Shown: positions 1 to 8,175 of the stretch, one piece after another | How the letters are laid out: the number at the start of each line of letters is the position of its first letter | How positions within the stretch are numbered: position 1 is the stretch's first letter | NCBI RefSeq assembly: GCF_000422765.1 | Contig: NZ_AUGR01000005.1 | Coordinates: forward strand, 124,001 to 188,000 | Length of the DNA stretch: 64,000 nucleotides | Direction: 5' to 3' | Source: Neptunomonas japonica DSM 18939 | Lineage (GTDB): Bacteria > Pseudomonadota > Gammaproteobacteria > Pseudomonadales > Balneatricaceae | Notes under the pieces: generated by a model | Seen by the model: only the letters and a program-made list of their open reading frames with translations | The model's database searches: none | What the model was told of the DNA's origin: nothing | Made by a program: the position numbers and the translations under genes

Positions 1-1025
1 CCTGTCATGTTCATAAAACGAACGACCTGAGGCTGGTCATCCTGATAAAAAGTATGCTCTTTGGGTTTATATTGCATAGCGTCAATAATCGTCTGCTTTA
101 AACGCTCCGTATCCCCAGGGTAACGTCTTACTACTGCTCTTAAATCAACGGCATTATCACGCCCTAAACATAACAACAGCTGCCCCTCAACCGTTAGACG
201 AATACGATTACAGGTATCACAGAAATTATGACTATGTGGCGATATAAAACCGATACGAGTATCACTGCCTTGCATTCGATAGTAGCGTGATGGGCCACCT
301 GTTTTTTCATCACTAGCAATCAATGCATAACGTGTTTGAATACGCTCAAACACTTCATCACTGGAACAAAATGCTTCTTGGCGGTTATGCGAACTAACCA
401 CTCCCAATGGCATCTCTTCAATAAAACTAATATCAATATTCAACTCTCTAGCGAAGTCCACAAGATCAATAACTTCATCATCATTACGACCTTTCAAGAC
501 AACAGCATTCAACTTGATTCGCTCAAAACCTGCAGCAGCTGCTGCACGTATTCCTTCGAGCACCTGATCAAGCTTTTCTCGTCGAGTTAATGCCGCAAAA
601 CGCAGAGGGTTTAAAGAATCCAAACTAATATTCAAGCGCTTGACGCCCGCTTTTAGCAAAGGCTCTGCATAACGTACTAATTGAGAACCATTAGTCGTCA
701 TCGTGACTTCATCAAGGCCCGGTAATACACCTAATTTTTCCGCCAAAGAGATAATGTCATGGCGTACTAGTGGCTCACCGCCTGTTAAACGAATCTTTTT
801 AACACCCAGCTCACTGAACGCCTGACCGATAGCCGCTAACTCTTCCAAAGAGAGAACTTGTGAGCGTGCAAGAAACTTAACATCTTCAGACATGCAATAA
901 ACACAGCGAAAATCACAACGATCAGTCACTGACATACGCAGATACTCGATGCGACGCCCAAAACCGTCGACCAACTGTGTATCCGATAAACTAGCAATAC
1001 TGCTGTTAATTGTGCTGTCCGCCAT
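1..1025 (-). CDS. moaA: GTP 3',8-cyclase MoaA (3' end cut by window edge)
   Basis: Radical-SAM enzyme that opens molybdenum-cofactor synthesis by rearranging GTP; MoaC then forms cyclic pyranopterin monophosphate. The SAM-cluster motif CDFRCVYC is visible (Cys37, Cys41, Cys44). The second cluster appears near the C-terminus as CDTC followed by a distal Cys in LLLCLG. The readable protein ends in FMNMTG. MoaA proteins end in a Gly-Gly pair, so only about one codon and the stop are missing. The ATG has a purine-rich GGGCGAG upstream. The cofactor is needed by NarG, and in Pseudomonas a moaA copy closes the nar operon; here unrelated genes separate them. Family assignment is firm. Confidence 0.95.
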   Translation of the reverse strand, partial: MADSTINSSIASLSDTQLVDGFGRRIEYLRMSVTDRCDFRCVYCMSEDVKFLARSQVLSLEELAAIGQAFSELGVKKIRLTGGEPLVRHDIISLAEKLGVLPGLDEVTMTTNGSQLVRYAEPLLKAGVKRLNISLDSLNPLRFAALTRREKLDQVLEGIRAAAAAGFERIKLNAVVLKGRNDDEVIDLVDFARELNIDISFIEEMPLGVVSSHNRQEAFCSSDEVFERIQTRYALIASDEKTGGPSRYYRMQGSDTRIGFISPHSHNFCDTCNRIRLTVEGQLLLCLGRDNAVDLRAVVRRYPGDTERLKQTIIDAMQYKPKEHTFYQDDQPQVVRFMNMT

Positions 1026-1084
1026 AATAGTTCTCGCCCTTTTCAGCTAACTTATATTATGGAGGGGTGGCCTCTACTGAAATA

Positions 1085-1100
1085 TACCTAACAGGTGGTA
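1085..1100. promoter_or_regulatory. Imperfect NarL/NarP-like 7-2-7 palindrome upstream of moaA
   Basis: TACCTAACAGGTGGTA is an inverted TACC/GGTA pair with the spacing of a NarL/NarP 7-2-7 site. The left heptamer matches TACYYMT at six of seven positions; the right is weaker. It lies about 60 bp upstream of the moaA start, which suits control of cofactor synthesis by nitrate. Similarity to a consensus is the only evidence. Confidence 0.35.
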
Positions 1101-1103
1101 ACT

Positions 1104-1132
1104 AAATGGATTAAAAGGGATATAATCCATTT
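1104..1132. promoter_or_regulatory. Inverted repeat over a TATAAT box between moaA and the lipoprotein operon
   Basis: Ten-base arms (AAATGGATTA and TAATCCATTT) surround a nine-base loop and overlap a perfect -10 hexamer TATAAT at 1121-1126, about 48 bp before the lipoprotein start. No good -35 is seen at normal spacing. Position over a -10 suggests an operator. The T-run that follows would also fit a terminator, but no plus-strand gene lies upstream in the window. Confidence 0.4.
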
Positions 1133-1173
1133 TTTTAAAATATGCCTAAAGCTTACACGTCAAGGAAATAGAT

Positions 1174-1863
1174 ATGTTCAACTACTCGCTTAGCTACAAG
1201 CTCTCACGTCTCACATTCAGTCTAATGGCCCTATTAGCCTTATCTGGTTGTGCCACAGAAAGCCATGTCACGATTAAACCTCAAACCGTAGAAACCTACG
1301 GAACACAATATCAAGGTGTTAAGGCAACCTTAGCAGTAGGTGCATTTGAAAACCGCTCCACACATTTACAAGGAATATTCTCTTCAGATACAGACCACTT
1401 GGGTAATCAAGCTAAAACAATTTTGAAAACTCATTTGCAGCAAACGAATCGCTTTAAAGTCGTTGATCGCGAAAACATGCAGCAAATTGCACAAGAAGCA
1501 GCAATGAGAAATGTTAAGCAAAAGCTAAGTGGAGCTAGATATGTTGTCACTGGTCACGTAACTGAGTTCGGCAGAAAAGTTACTGGAGACCATCAATTAT
1601 TCGGTATTTTAGGCTCTGGTAAAACACAGACAGCTTACTCGAAAGTTTCCCTTAATATTGTGGATGTGGCCACTTCTGAAATAATCTATTCAACACAAGG
1701 AGCTGGAGAATACAAACTCAGCAATAGAGAGGTTGTCGGCTTTGGAGGAACGGCTGGTTACGATGCCACCCTCAATGGAAAAGTGCTTAACCTTTCCATA
1801 CAAGCAGCAGTAAATAATATGTCACGAGATCTACAAAATGGTATTTTTGTTGTTGAAAAATAA
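1174..1863 (+). CDS. CsgG/HfaB-family outer-membrane lipoprotein
   Basis: A lipoprotein of the CsgG family, whose members form or assist outer-membrane secretion pores. A signal peptide with lipobox LSGC places the lipidated residue at Cys26. The body (LAVGAFENRS, YVVTGHVTEFG, then a conserved strand-rich C-terminus) matches CsgG-like proteins. At 229 aa it is shorter than curli CsgG, and no curli genes are nearby. The start has AAGGAAATAGAT upstream. It heads a three-gene unit with a DUF4810 and a DUF799 lipoprotein, a combination I recall from Neisseria and other Proteobacteria. The trio probably forms an envelope complex, but its cargo is unknown. Confidence 0.8.
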   Translation: MFNYSLSYKLSRLTFSLMALLALSGCATESHVTIKPQTVETYGTQYQGVKATLAVGAFENRSTHLQGIFSSDTDHLGNQAKTILKTHLQQTNRFKVVDRENMQQIAQEAAMRNVKQKLSGARYVVTGHVTEFGRKVTGDHQLFGILGSGKTQTAYSKVSLNIVDVATSEIIYSTQGAGEYKLSNREVVGFGGTAGYDATLNGKVLNLSIQAAVNNMSRDLQNGIFVVEK

Positions 1864-1875
1864 AGGATTATTAAG

Positions 1876-2238
1876 ATGACTCTCATTAAAAACACATCAG
1901 CCCTGCTATTACTTTGTCTTGTAATAACAGGATGTGCAACTCAGAAAGAGCTTTATCACTGGGGAAGCTATGAAGGTTTAGTACGTAATATGTACGTCGC
2001 ACCTGATAAGGCAACAGCGACAATACAGATAGATCAACTCAACCTAGATATTCAAAAATCTGAGTCCGAAGGAAAAAATCCTCCACCTGGAGTCTACGCG
2101 CATCTTGGTATGATGTACGCAAGCATAGATCAAGCTGATTCAGCCATCGATGCTTTACAAAAAGAGAAGGCAGCGTATCCGGAGTCCTCAGTTCTTATTG
2201 AGACTTTATTAAGGAACAATAAAGGAGTTCAGAAATGA
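1876..2238 (+). CDS. DUF4810-family lipoprotein
   Basis: A small lipoprotein of 120 aa with lipobox ITGC (Cys20). The mature part starts with KELYHWGSYEGLVRNMY and ends in a helical segment resembling one or two TPR-like repeats (HLGMMYASIDQADSAIDAL). This is the pattern of DUF4810 proteins, found between a CsgG-like and a GNA1162-like lipoprotein. It begins 12 bp after the first gene and its end overlaps the next start by 4 bp, so the three are probably translated together. Molecular function is unknown; an adaptor role in an envelope complex is inference. Confidence 0.75.
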   Translation: MTLIKNTSALLLLCLVITGCATQKELYHWGSYEGLVRNMYVAPDKATATIQIDQLNLDIQKSESEGKNPPPGVYAHLGMMYASIDQADSAIDALQKEKAAYPESSVLIETLLRNNKGVQK

Positions 2239-2888
2239 TCAGCCGTTTTCCAAAAATTATCCGCTTGCTACCTGCCTTCATTCTTGTATTAATCACAGGT
2301 TGTGCCCAACAGCAGCAAACTTATGATTACAGTGCATTTGAAACCAGCAAACCAAAATCGATTTTAGTCATCCCCCCTCAAAACAATACTGTTGAGGTCA
2401 ATGCTCCGTATATTTATCTTTCAACGATTTCTCGCCCGTTGGCAGAAAAAGGATATTATGTTTTTCCTGTTGCAGTGATAGACCAATTATTAAAACAAAA
2501 CGGTTTAACCTCTCCTGCAGAGATGCATAGTATTCCGTTAGAGAAAATTAATGAGTTTATCGCTCCAGATGCTGTTCTTTATGTAAATATTGAAGAGTGG
2601 GGGCAGAAATACCAAGTTCTGGCCTCAACGACTGTTGTGCAAGCAACATTAAAACTTGTTGATGCTAAAACAGGGACGGTAATTTGGGATGGTGTTGCAG
2701 CAGGACAACGCTCATCTGGAGATGGTGGCGGCGGTCTTGCTGGCATACTGGTAGCCGCTATTGTTGAGCAGATTGCAGGAAACATTCTCGACTACACACC
2801 CTCCGTTGCTACACTTGCTAACCAGCTGGCGCTTAACAACAAAGGGATCGGTATTCCTTCTGGCCCCTACATAAAAGCGTCTAACTAA
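2235..2888 (+). CDS. GNA1162-family (DUF799) lipoprotein
   Basis: Third lipoprotein of the set, with lipobox ITGC (Cys23). The mature protein contains SKPKSILVIPPQNNTVEV, then DAVLYVNIEEWGQKY and KTGTVIWDG, which recall the GNA1162/DUF799 family. A glycine-rich stretch (SSGDGGGGLAGI) and a hydrophobic patch follow. Its start codon overlaps the upstream stop as ATGA. GNA1162 of Neisseria is a surface antigen with a TolB-like fold, so a periplasm-facing outer-membrane role is likely. A strong hairpin terminator ends the unit. Confidence 0.78.
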   Translation: MISRFPKIIRLLPAFILVLITGCAQQQQTYDYSAFETSKPKSILVIPPQNNTVEVNAPYIYLSTISRPLAEKGYYVFPVAVIDQLLKQNGLTSPAEMHSIPLEKINEFIAPDAVLYVNIEEWGQKYQVLASTTVVQATLKLVDAKTGTVIWDGVAAGQRSSGDGGGGLAGILVAAIVEQIAGNILDYTPSVATLANQLALNNKGIGIPSGPYIKASN

Positions 2889-2904
2889 ATTTTTATGTAA
2901 GCAG

Positions 2905-2945
2905 TAAAACGTAACATGCCACTTTCTATGGAAAGTGGCATTTAT
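2905..2945 (+). terminator. Terminator of the lipoprotein operon (copy 1 of a repeated hairpin)
   Basis: The stem TGCCACTTTC / GAAAGTGGCA closes a TATG loop and is followed by TTTATAT. The 41 bases match the hairpin at 5156-5196 at 35 positions. One difference is a compensated base-pair change, so both the sequence and the fold are kept. From here to 3156 I see no gene, only a possible TACCTAT heptamer near 3075. Confidence 0.8.
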
Positions 2946-3156
2946 ATAATCAGTTTGTTCTGGTTACATACGAAGTATTTATCCAACAAATATATACCCC
3001 TACTTCTTCTCACTAAAGTCATCAACTCACTATTTGCAGACAAACAGAAGCAAAGTTTCAATACTGAGACCTCTACCTATTAAATATCGACACCATCCTT
3101 GACTCCCCACTCATATATAGACTTACTGATTAGATAATAAGAAAAGGAGTGATCAA

Positions 3157-3594
3157 ATGACAACGAAACTAATAGTAGGTTTGGATGGTAGTGAGCCAGG
3201 AGATAGAGCTCTCGAACACGCTAAATGCTTATCAAAGCTCATTGGTAATTGCACCATTGAACTGGTGTATATCATTGAATGGTCTCCATACAGCTTCCAA
3301 ACCGCCGAAGAAAACGCCATGCGTCATAAACGCAGAGACCAAGAGATAAAAACCGCAACAGAGCGTGTGATAGCACCTGCACTGGCTGCACTTAACAGTG
3401 ATGGCTTCTCAGCAAATGGACGTGTGCTGCACGGTGATGCTGCAGAAATCCTGAACTCAGTAGCAACCAAAGATAAAGCTGAACAGATTATTGTCGCCCG
3501 ATCGAAGGAAAGTGGCTTTGCAGCAAAGCTGTTTGGCAGTGTCACCGCAAAACTTGTGATGAGTGCTAGCGTTCCCGTCACAGTCGTAAACTGA
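3157..3594 (+). CDS. Universal stress protein (UspA family)
   Basis: A single-domain UspA-fold protein of 145 aa. The N-terminus [18 protein letters not shown] contains the conserved Asp of the nucleotide-binding loop. The usual ATP motif G-2x-G-9x-G(S/T) is degraded to A-2x-K with only the final GS retained ([10 protein letters not shown]), so ATP binding is uncertain. AAAAGGAGTGATCAA gives a strong ribosome site. It lies 10 bp before an alanine/Na+ symporter gene and is probably co-transcribed. Some Usp proteins regulate neighbouring transporters, so a modulator of the symporter is a reasonable but unproven idea. Confidence 0.88.
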   Translation: MTTKLIVGLDGSEPGDRALEHAKCLSKLIGNCTIELVYIIEWSPYSFQTAEENAMRHKRRDQEIKTATERVIAPALAALNSDGFSANGRVLHGDAAEILNSVATKDKAEQIIVARSKESGFAAKLFGSVTAKLVMSASVPVTVVN

Positions 3595-3604
3595 GGTTTT
3601 TATT

Positions 3605-5158
3605 ATGCAAACTAAAAAAATAATAAGTTGCGCAATCATCTCCCTTATTTCACTTTTTCAAAGCTCAATCGCATTAGCAGAAAGCAGTATTGATCAAACG
3701 GTAAATGAGGCCTTTTCATGGGCAACAGGCTGGTTTGTCAACCTGATTTTTGCCCCACTACCCGGCACCAGCTTTCCATGGATCGTTCTATGGTTGGTGG
3801 TTGGTGCCACTGTTTTCACATTCTACTTCGGGTTTATTCAATTCAGAGCGATTCGGCATTCGATTGCCCTTGTGAAGGGTGATTATTCTGACCCTAACGA
3901 TGCAGGTGAGGTATCTCACTTTCAGGCACTGGCTACCGCTTTATCCGGCACCGTCGGTTTAGGTAATATCGCCGGCGTTGCCGTAGCCGTTAGCATTGGT
4001 GGCCCCGGAGCTACTTTTTGGATGATTCTTGCAGGCTTAATGGGGATGGCTTCGAAATTCACCGAATGTACGTTAGGTGTGAAATACCGTAATGAGTATG
4101 CAGATGGAACCGTATCGGGCGGACCAATGTATTACATATCAAAAGGCTTCAAAGAGCGTGGCGTCCCTGGCGGGAAATTCCTTGCGGGCTTATTTGCGGT
4201 ATTTTGTATTCTAGGTTCGCTAGGCGGCGGGAATATGTTCCAGGCGAATCAAGCGCATGCTCAAATAAGTAGCATCGTCGGTGCTTATCCAGGTTGGATT
4301 ACCGGTATTATTTTTGCTCTTATCGTTTTTGCTGTCATTGTTGGTGGAATTAAATCCATCGCAAATGTTACCGAAAAAATTGTTCCATTCATGGGGCTAC
4401 TATATGTTGCAGCAGCATTAGTCATTATTCTGATGAATATCGATAAAGTTGGTTGGGCTTTTGAGCAAATTTTCGTCGGCGCTTTCACTGGATTAGGTAT
4501 TGCCGGAGGGTTTGTCGGCGCTCTAATTCAAGGATTTAAACGTGCCGCATTCTCCAATGAGGCCGGAGTCGGTTCTGCCGCCATCGCTCATTCCGCAGTA
4601 CGTACCAAAGAACCTATTACAGAGGGGTTAGTCTCTCTGCTTGAGCCATTTATTGATACGGTTGTGATCTGCACAATGACGGCCCTAGTTATCATTATTA
4701 CAGGGCAGTTAACTTCAGATCCAGCGACCGGACTTTACCTCGTTGGAGAGAATGGTCGCATCATAACGGCAGATGGCTCATCGGGAGTTGCGCTGACGTC
4801 TGCCGCATTCTCATCAGCACTCAGCTGGTTCCCTTACGTGCTTGCTGTCGCGGTAGTGTTGTTTGCTTTTTCAACCATGATTAGCTGGTCTTACTATGGC
4901 TTAAAAGCGTGGACTTATCTGTTTGGTGAAGGAAAAACAACAGAGTTAACCTTTAAGATAATCTTCTGTATTTTCGTAGTAATTGGTGCCGCAGCCAATC
5001 TTGGCCCAGTGATCGACTTCTCCGATGCCGCCATCTTTGCCATGGCAGTTGCCAATATCATCGGGCTTTACTTCTTAATGCCTATCGTTAAAAAAGAACT
5101 GACTTCATATATGTCACGTTTGAAATCAGGAGAAATTAAGAAATTCGACAATCACTAA
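3605..5158 (+). CDS. Alanine/glycine:cation symporter (AGCS family)
   Basis: An inner-membrane Na+-coupled alanine or glycine uptake protein of about ten or more membrane segments. Family motifs are present: [25 protein letters not shown] and [17 protein letters not shown]. It is longer than many homologues (517 aa) because of an N-terminal segment that looks like a cleavable signal peptide ending near ALAES. It follows the universal stress protein gene by 10 bp. A convergent terminator separates it from the carbonic anhydrase gene. Substrate is inferred from the family. Confidence 0.9.
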   Translation: MQTKKIISCAIISLISLFQSSIALAESSIDQTVNEAFSWATGWFVNLIFAPLPGTSFPWIVLWLVVGATVFTFYFGFIQFRAIRHSIALVKGDYSDPNDAGEVSHFQALATALSGTVGLGNIAGVAVAVSIGGPGATFWMILAGLMGMASKFTECTLGVKYRNEYADGTVSGGPMYYISKGFKERGVPGGKFLAGLFAVFCILGSLGGGNMFQANQAHAQISSIVGAYPGWITGIIFALIVFAVIVGGIKSIANVTEKIVPFMGLLYVAAALVIILMNIDKVGWAFEQIFVGAFTGLGIAGGFVGALIQGFKRAAFSNEAGVGSAAIAHSAVRTKEPITEGLVSLLEPFIDTVVICTMTALVIIITGQLTSDPATGLYLVGENGRIITADGSSGVALTSAAFSSALSWFPYVLAVAVVLFAFSTMISWSYYGLKAWTYLFGEGKTTELTFKIIFCIFVVIGAAANLGPVIDFSDAAIFAMAVANIIGLYFLMPIVKKELTSYMSRLKSGEIKKFDNH

Positions 5159-5196
5159 AACGCAAAATGCCACCTTCTTAGGAAGGTGGCATTTAT
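5156..5196. terminator. Bidirectional terminator (copy 2 of the repeated hairpin)
   Basis: ATGCCACCTTC / GAAGGTGGCAT form an 11-bp stem with loop TTAG. T-rich sequence follows on the plus strand, and the minus strand reads into TTTTGCGTTTTA. It can end both the symporter transcript and the opposing nar/carbonic-anhydrase transcript. It is nearly the same as the hairpin at 2905-2945. Confidence 0.85.
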
Positions 5197-5228
5197 GTTA
5201 AAAATCACCGTACTGCTCATTCAGCTTA

Positions 5229-5855
5229 TCAAGTATTCATGCAGTAAATATCGGGAATATCATCTAAACCACTGATATCAACATTAAGTTCCTTGATAAT
5301 TCCATCTTCAATGCTGTAAATCCAACCATGTACTGTCAGTTCATGACCATTTTTCCAGGCCCTTTGTACTACTTTACTATGGCAAATATTGGTTACTTGT
5401 TTTTGTATGCTCAACTCACATAAACGATCAACTCGTTTATCTTCATCAGGTTCTGCATTCAATACATCTCTGTATTCAAAACCGATATCTTTTAAATGCC
5501 GCAGCCAATTATCGATCAGACCTAGATCCTGGTTACCAAGTGCCGCCTTAACGCCACCACAACCATAATGCCCACATACAATTATGTGTTTCACTTGCAG
5601 TACTTCGACGGCATAGTGAAGTACCGACATACAGTTGAGGTCGGTGTGCAAAACCAAGTTAGCAATATTACGGTGCACAAAGAGTTCACCCGGCAGCATG
5701 CCTACAATTTCATTCGCAGGGACACGGCTATCAGAGCAACCTATCCACAAGTATTCAGGCTTTTGCTGCTCGGACAACTCTTTAAAGAAGCCTGGGCATT
5801 GCACTTCCATAAAGCGTGCCCACTGCTTATTGTTATCTAACAAATCACGCAACAT
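5229..5855 (-). CDS. can: Beta-class carbonic anhydrase
   Basis: Interconverts CO2 and bicarbonate in the cytoplasm. All zinc and catalytic residues of the beta class are in place: Cys40, Asp42 and Arg44 in IGCSDSR, His96 and Cys99 in CGHYGCGG. At 208 aa it is close to E. coli Can. It starts 12 bp after the parvulin gene in the same direction, so it is likely the last gene of the narGHJI transcript. A carbonic anhydrase in that place is not part of the nar clusters I know. It could balance CO2 and bicarbonate during anaerobic metabolism, which is inference. Confidence 0.93.
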   Translation of the reverse strand: MLRDLLDNNKQWARFMEVQCPGFFKELSEQQKPEYLWIGCSDSRVPANEIVGMLPGELFVHRNIANLVLHTDLNCMSVLHYAVEVLQVKHIIVCGHYGCGGVKAALGNQDLGLIDNWLRHLKDIGFEYRDVLNAEPDEDKRVDRLCELSIQKQVTNICHSKVVQRAWKNGHELTVHGWIYSIEDGIIKELNVDISGLDDIPDIYCMNT

Positions 5856-5867
5856 CTGCGGTACCTA

Positions 5868-6689
5868 TTATTGCATTAACAGAGAATCGGCACCCTGAAT
5901 ATCTATGCCTTCGATGGAAGCTTGCCCTGCCAAAAGTGAAACATATTGACTGATACTACGACGATAAACTTGGTCTTTAAGATAAGTAGCAATACGATCT
6001 GCCACCATGTTATACGGTAATGGATCACCTTCTACACGTTTGTCCAAACGCACAATATGGAACCCATAGCGGCTTTCCACTGGATGTAGAGCAAGGCCCT
6101 CTTCCATTTTAAAAACCTGGCGTTCGAACTCCTGAACTGTTTGACCTTTTTCCAGCTGGCCTAATTCGCCATTAACTTCTTTAGACGGGCAATCAGAATA
6201 TTGTTTCGCCAAATCAGCAAAGCTATCCGGATTTTTTACGAGTGTAGCGATGATAGATTCTGCTTGTTGTGCTGCAAATTCACGCGCTTCTTGGTCTTGA
6301 GGATCTGCACCTAGCAAAATATGGCTTGCAGCAATTAGCATGGGTGTTGTGAATTTATCTTGGTTAGCAAGAAAATAGCGCTCACACGCCTCTTCATTAG
6401 GGGTCGGTTGTTTTACTTCTTCAACCAATAACGTACGAATAAGTGCTTCATCTTGGTTTTCACCCGTCAACACTTCTGCTGATAACTCAAGCTCTTTTGC
6501 CCGTTGTAACATTAACTCTTTTACCACTAAAGCTGAGGCTGCTTTCTGATGAGCTGCTTCTATTGTTTCAGCAGAATGGTATTGCATCTCTTGCAAGATT
6601 TCCGCTTCGTCAATCGCTTCGCCATTAACGCTTACCGGTACGAAGTCATTAACAATATCCGACACCGTAATTGAATCGATAAGTTCCAT
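5868..6689 (-). CDS. Parvulin-type peptidyl-prolyl isomerase (NifM-like) of the nar operon
   Basis: A PpiC/parvulin rotamase of 273 aa with an N-terminal helical chaperone-like half. The rotamase domain runs from ASHILLGADP to GFHIVRLDKR, about residues 135-235. No signal peptide is visible, so it acts in the cytoplasm. The start chosen (MELIDSITV) has AAGGAGACTCTT upstream; an earlier in-frame ATG 33 bases before it lacks such a site. A gene of this type follows narI in Pseudomonas aeruginosa, so it probably helps fold or assemble the nitrate reductase. It is 56 bp downstream of narI. Confidence 0.88.
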   Translation of the reverse strand: MELIDSITVSDIVNDFVPVSVNGEAIDEAEILQEMQYHSAETIEAAHQKAASALVVKELMLQRAKELELSAEVLTGENQDEALIRTLLVEEVKQPTPNEEACERYFLANQDKFTTPMLIAASHILLGADPQDQEAREFAAQQAESIIATLVKNPDSFADLAKQYSDCPSKEVNGELGQLEKGQTVQEFERQVFKMEEGLALHPVESRYGFHIVRLDKRVEGDPLPYNMVADRIATYLKDQVYRRSISQYVSLLAGQASIEGIDIQGADSLLMQ

Positions 6690-6745
6690 AAGAGTCTCCT
6701 TAAAGAAGGGGCGGCGTACCACCCCTTATAAGCTTTACGTGATAA

Positions 6746-7420
6746 TTAACGTTGACGAACGATCTGGTAGCTACGTGCCAAGTACTTCACTGGAGCACTC
6801 CACACGTGAACCAATCGAGTAAATGGGAACAGTAGGAAGATCGTCATACCTAAGAAGATATGTAGCTTATAGATGAAGCTCACATTTAATAGGTAATCCG
6901 CTGCACCACCATTGAACGTTACAATACCTTGCGCCCAGCCAGCTAGTAGTAGCATTACGCTGCCATCCAGATGCCCTAACGATGCAAAGATTGTGAACAA
7001 ACCTAGCGTCACCTGAACCATCAAGATCACTAGGATCAGGATATCTGCCATTGTACTGGTTGCACGAATACGTGGATTAAACAGACGACGCTGCAATAAC
7101 AACGCGGCACCTATCAAACATGCAACACCGGCCACACCACCAATCAGGATAGCGATCACCTGCTTAGTGCCTGCAGACATGAAAGGATCATAAAACGCAT
7201 GTGGCGTTAACAAACCTACCAAGTGTCCAAAGAAAATGGCCAATATACCCACGTGAAACAAGTTGCTCGCACGTTTCATACCAGCACTGCTCAGCATCTG
7301 GCTGGAGCCTGTTTTCCAGGTGTATTGCTCACGGTCATAACGTACCCAGCTCCCTACCAGAAATACAGCGCCGGCAAGGTATGGGTAAATGCCAAAGAGC
7401 AAGTCATTTAGATAAGACAT
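6746..7420 (-). CDS. narI: Respiratory nitrate reductase gamma subunit (cytochrome b)
   Basis: Membrane diheme cytochrome b that takes electrons from quinol and passes them to NarH. The protein is 224 aa, matching the E. coli length. It has five hydrophobic segments and heme-ligand histidines in HVGILAIFFGHLVGLLTPH and KLHIFLGMTIF with a later RLVHVW. The start at MSYLNDLLFG was chosen for its length and for GAGGAGAAC just upstream. It lies 19 bp after narJ. Confidence 0.96.
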   Translation of the reverse strand: MSYLNDLLFGIYPYLAGAVFLVGSWVRYDREQYTWKTGSSQMLSSAGMKRASNLFHVGILAIFFGHLVGLLTPHAFYDPFMSAGTKQVIAILIGGVAGVACLIGAALLLQRRLFNPRIRATSTMADILILVILMVQVTLGLFTIFASLGHLDGSVMLLLAGWAQGIVTFNGGAADYLLNVSFIYKLHIFLGMTIFLLFPFTRLVHVWSAPVKYLARSYQIVRQR

Positions 7421-7439
7421 TTTTGTTCTCCTCGGCCCC

Positions 7440-8174
7440 TCAAGAGCCAGATGGTCCAGTAGGGGTGATATGTTTAACAGCATCGCTGATATGCAACTGC
7501 TGCACCTGATCAAGCTCGCGACGACGCTGCGTTACAGCATCATTGCCACAGTCTTGAGTGGCGGGTTCAGTAAAGCGAACCATCTCTTCTTCCCACACTT
7601 TATCAAGCGCTTCAGGTGTATCATCAGCGGCTTCAGTAGCAACCTTAGCTACCAGTTCTTTACGCTCTACTTCTACACCTGATATCTCGATAAGCGCGGT
7701 ACAAAGTACTGCATAAAAGCTCTTACGCTGATCTAAGCGAGTCTCTAGCAACGCTAGAATATGACTCACATCACCCAACCACTGCTGCACTTCTTCCATC
7801 GGACGCTTAGAGAGATACTCTAAGAACAGTGGGATATAATCCGGCAGTTCTTTAGCATCAATTTGGAAGCCGTTGTCTTCATACACAGCCATCAAATCTA
7901 CCATCGCCTGACCACGGTCACGGGACTCACCGTGGACGTGTTCAAACAACAACAATGACAGTGAACGACCACGATCAAACAGGCCTACATAATTATCCTG
8001 AGCATCCAACAGGTCCGTGGTACACAGCTGATCAATAAATTCGATCAGAGGTGCACGCTGCCCTTCAGGCAGCGCTTTGTCGGCTCTGATCTCTTCGATC
8101 AGTTCCTGTTGTATTTCAAGTAATTCGTCGCTGGGGTAATCCAGCAACAAAGAGATCACTTTAAGACTACGCAT
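7440..8174 (-). CDS. narJ: Nitrate reductase assembly chaperone NarJ
   Basis: Cytoplasmic chaperone that binds apo-NarG, allows molybdenum-cofactor insertion and holds NarGH until it docks on NarI. The helical family pattern is clear (VISLLLDYPSDELLEIQQ, then LLLFEHVHGESRDRGQAMV). The C-terminal part is acidic and less conserved. I place the start at MRSLKV, 1 base after the narH stop, because GGGGAG sits seven bases upstream. At 244 aa it is similar to known NarJ proteins. It lies between narH and narI as usual. Confidence 0.94.
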   Translation of the reverse strand: MRSLKVISLLLDYPSDELLEIQQELIEEIRADKALPEGQRAPLIEFIDQLCTTDLLDAQDNYVGLFDRGRSLSLLLFEHVHGESRDRGQAMVDLMAVYEDNGFQIDAKELPDYIPLFLEYLSKRPMEEVQQWLGDVSHILALLETRLDQRKSFYAVLCTALIEISGVEVERKELVAKVATEAADDTPEALDKVWEEEMVRFTEPATQDCGNDAVTQRRRELDQVQQLHISDAVKHITPTGPSGS

Positions 8175-8175
8175 C

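Noticed and set aside
1026-1173. Molybdenum-cofactor riboswitch upstream of moaA
   Set aside because: The leader is short and lacks the multi-stem layout I would expect. Only palindromes of possible protein sites are visible.
3075-3081. TACCTAT heptamer upstream of the usp gene as a NarL site
   Set aside because: A single heptamer without a partner or FNR box is expected by chance.
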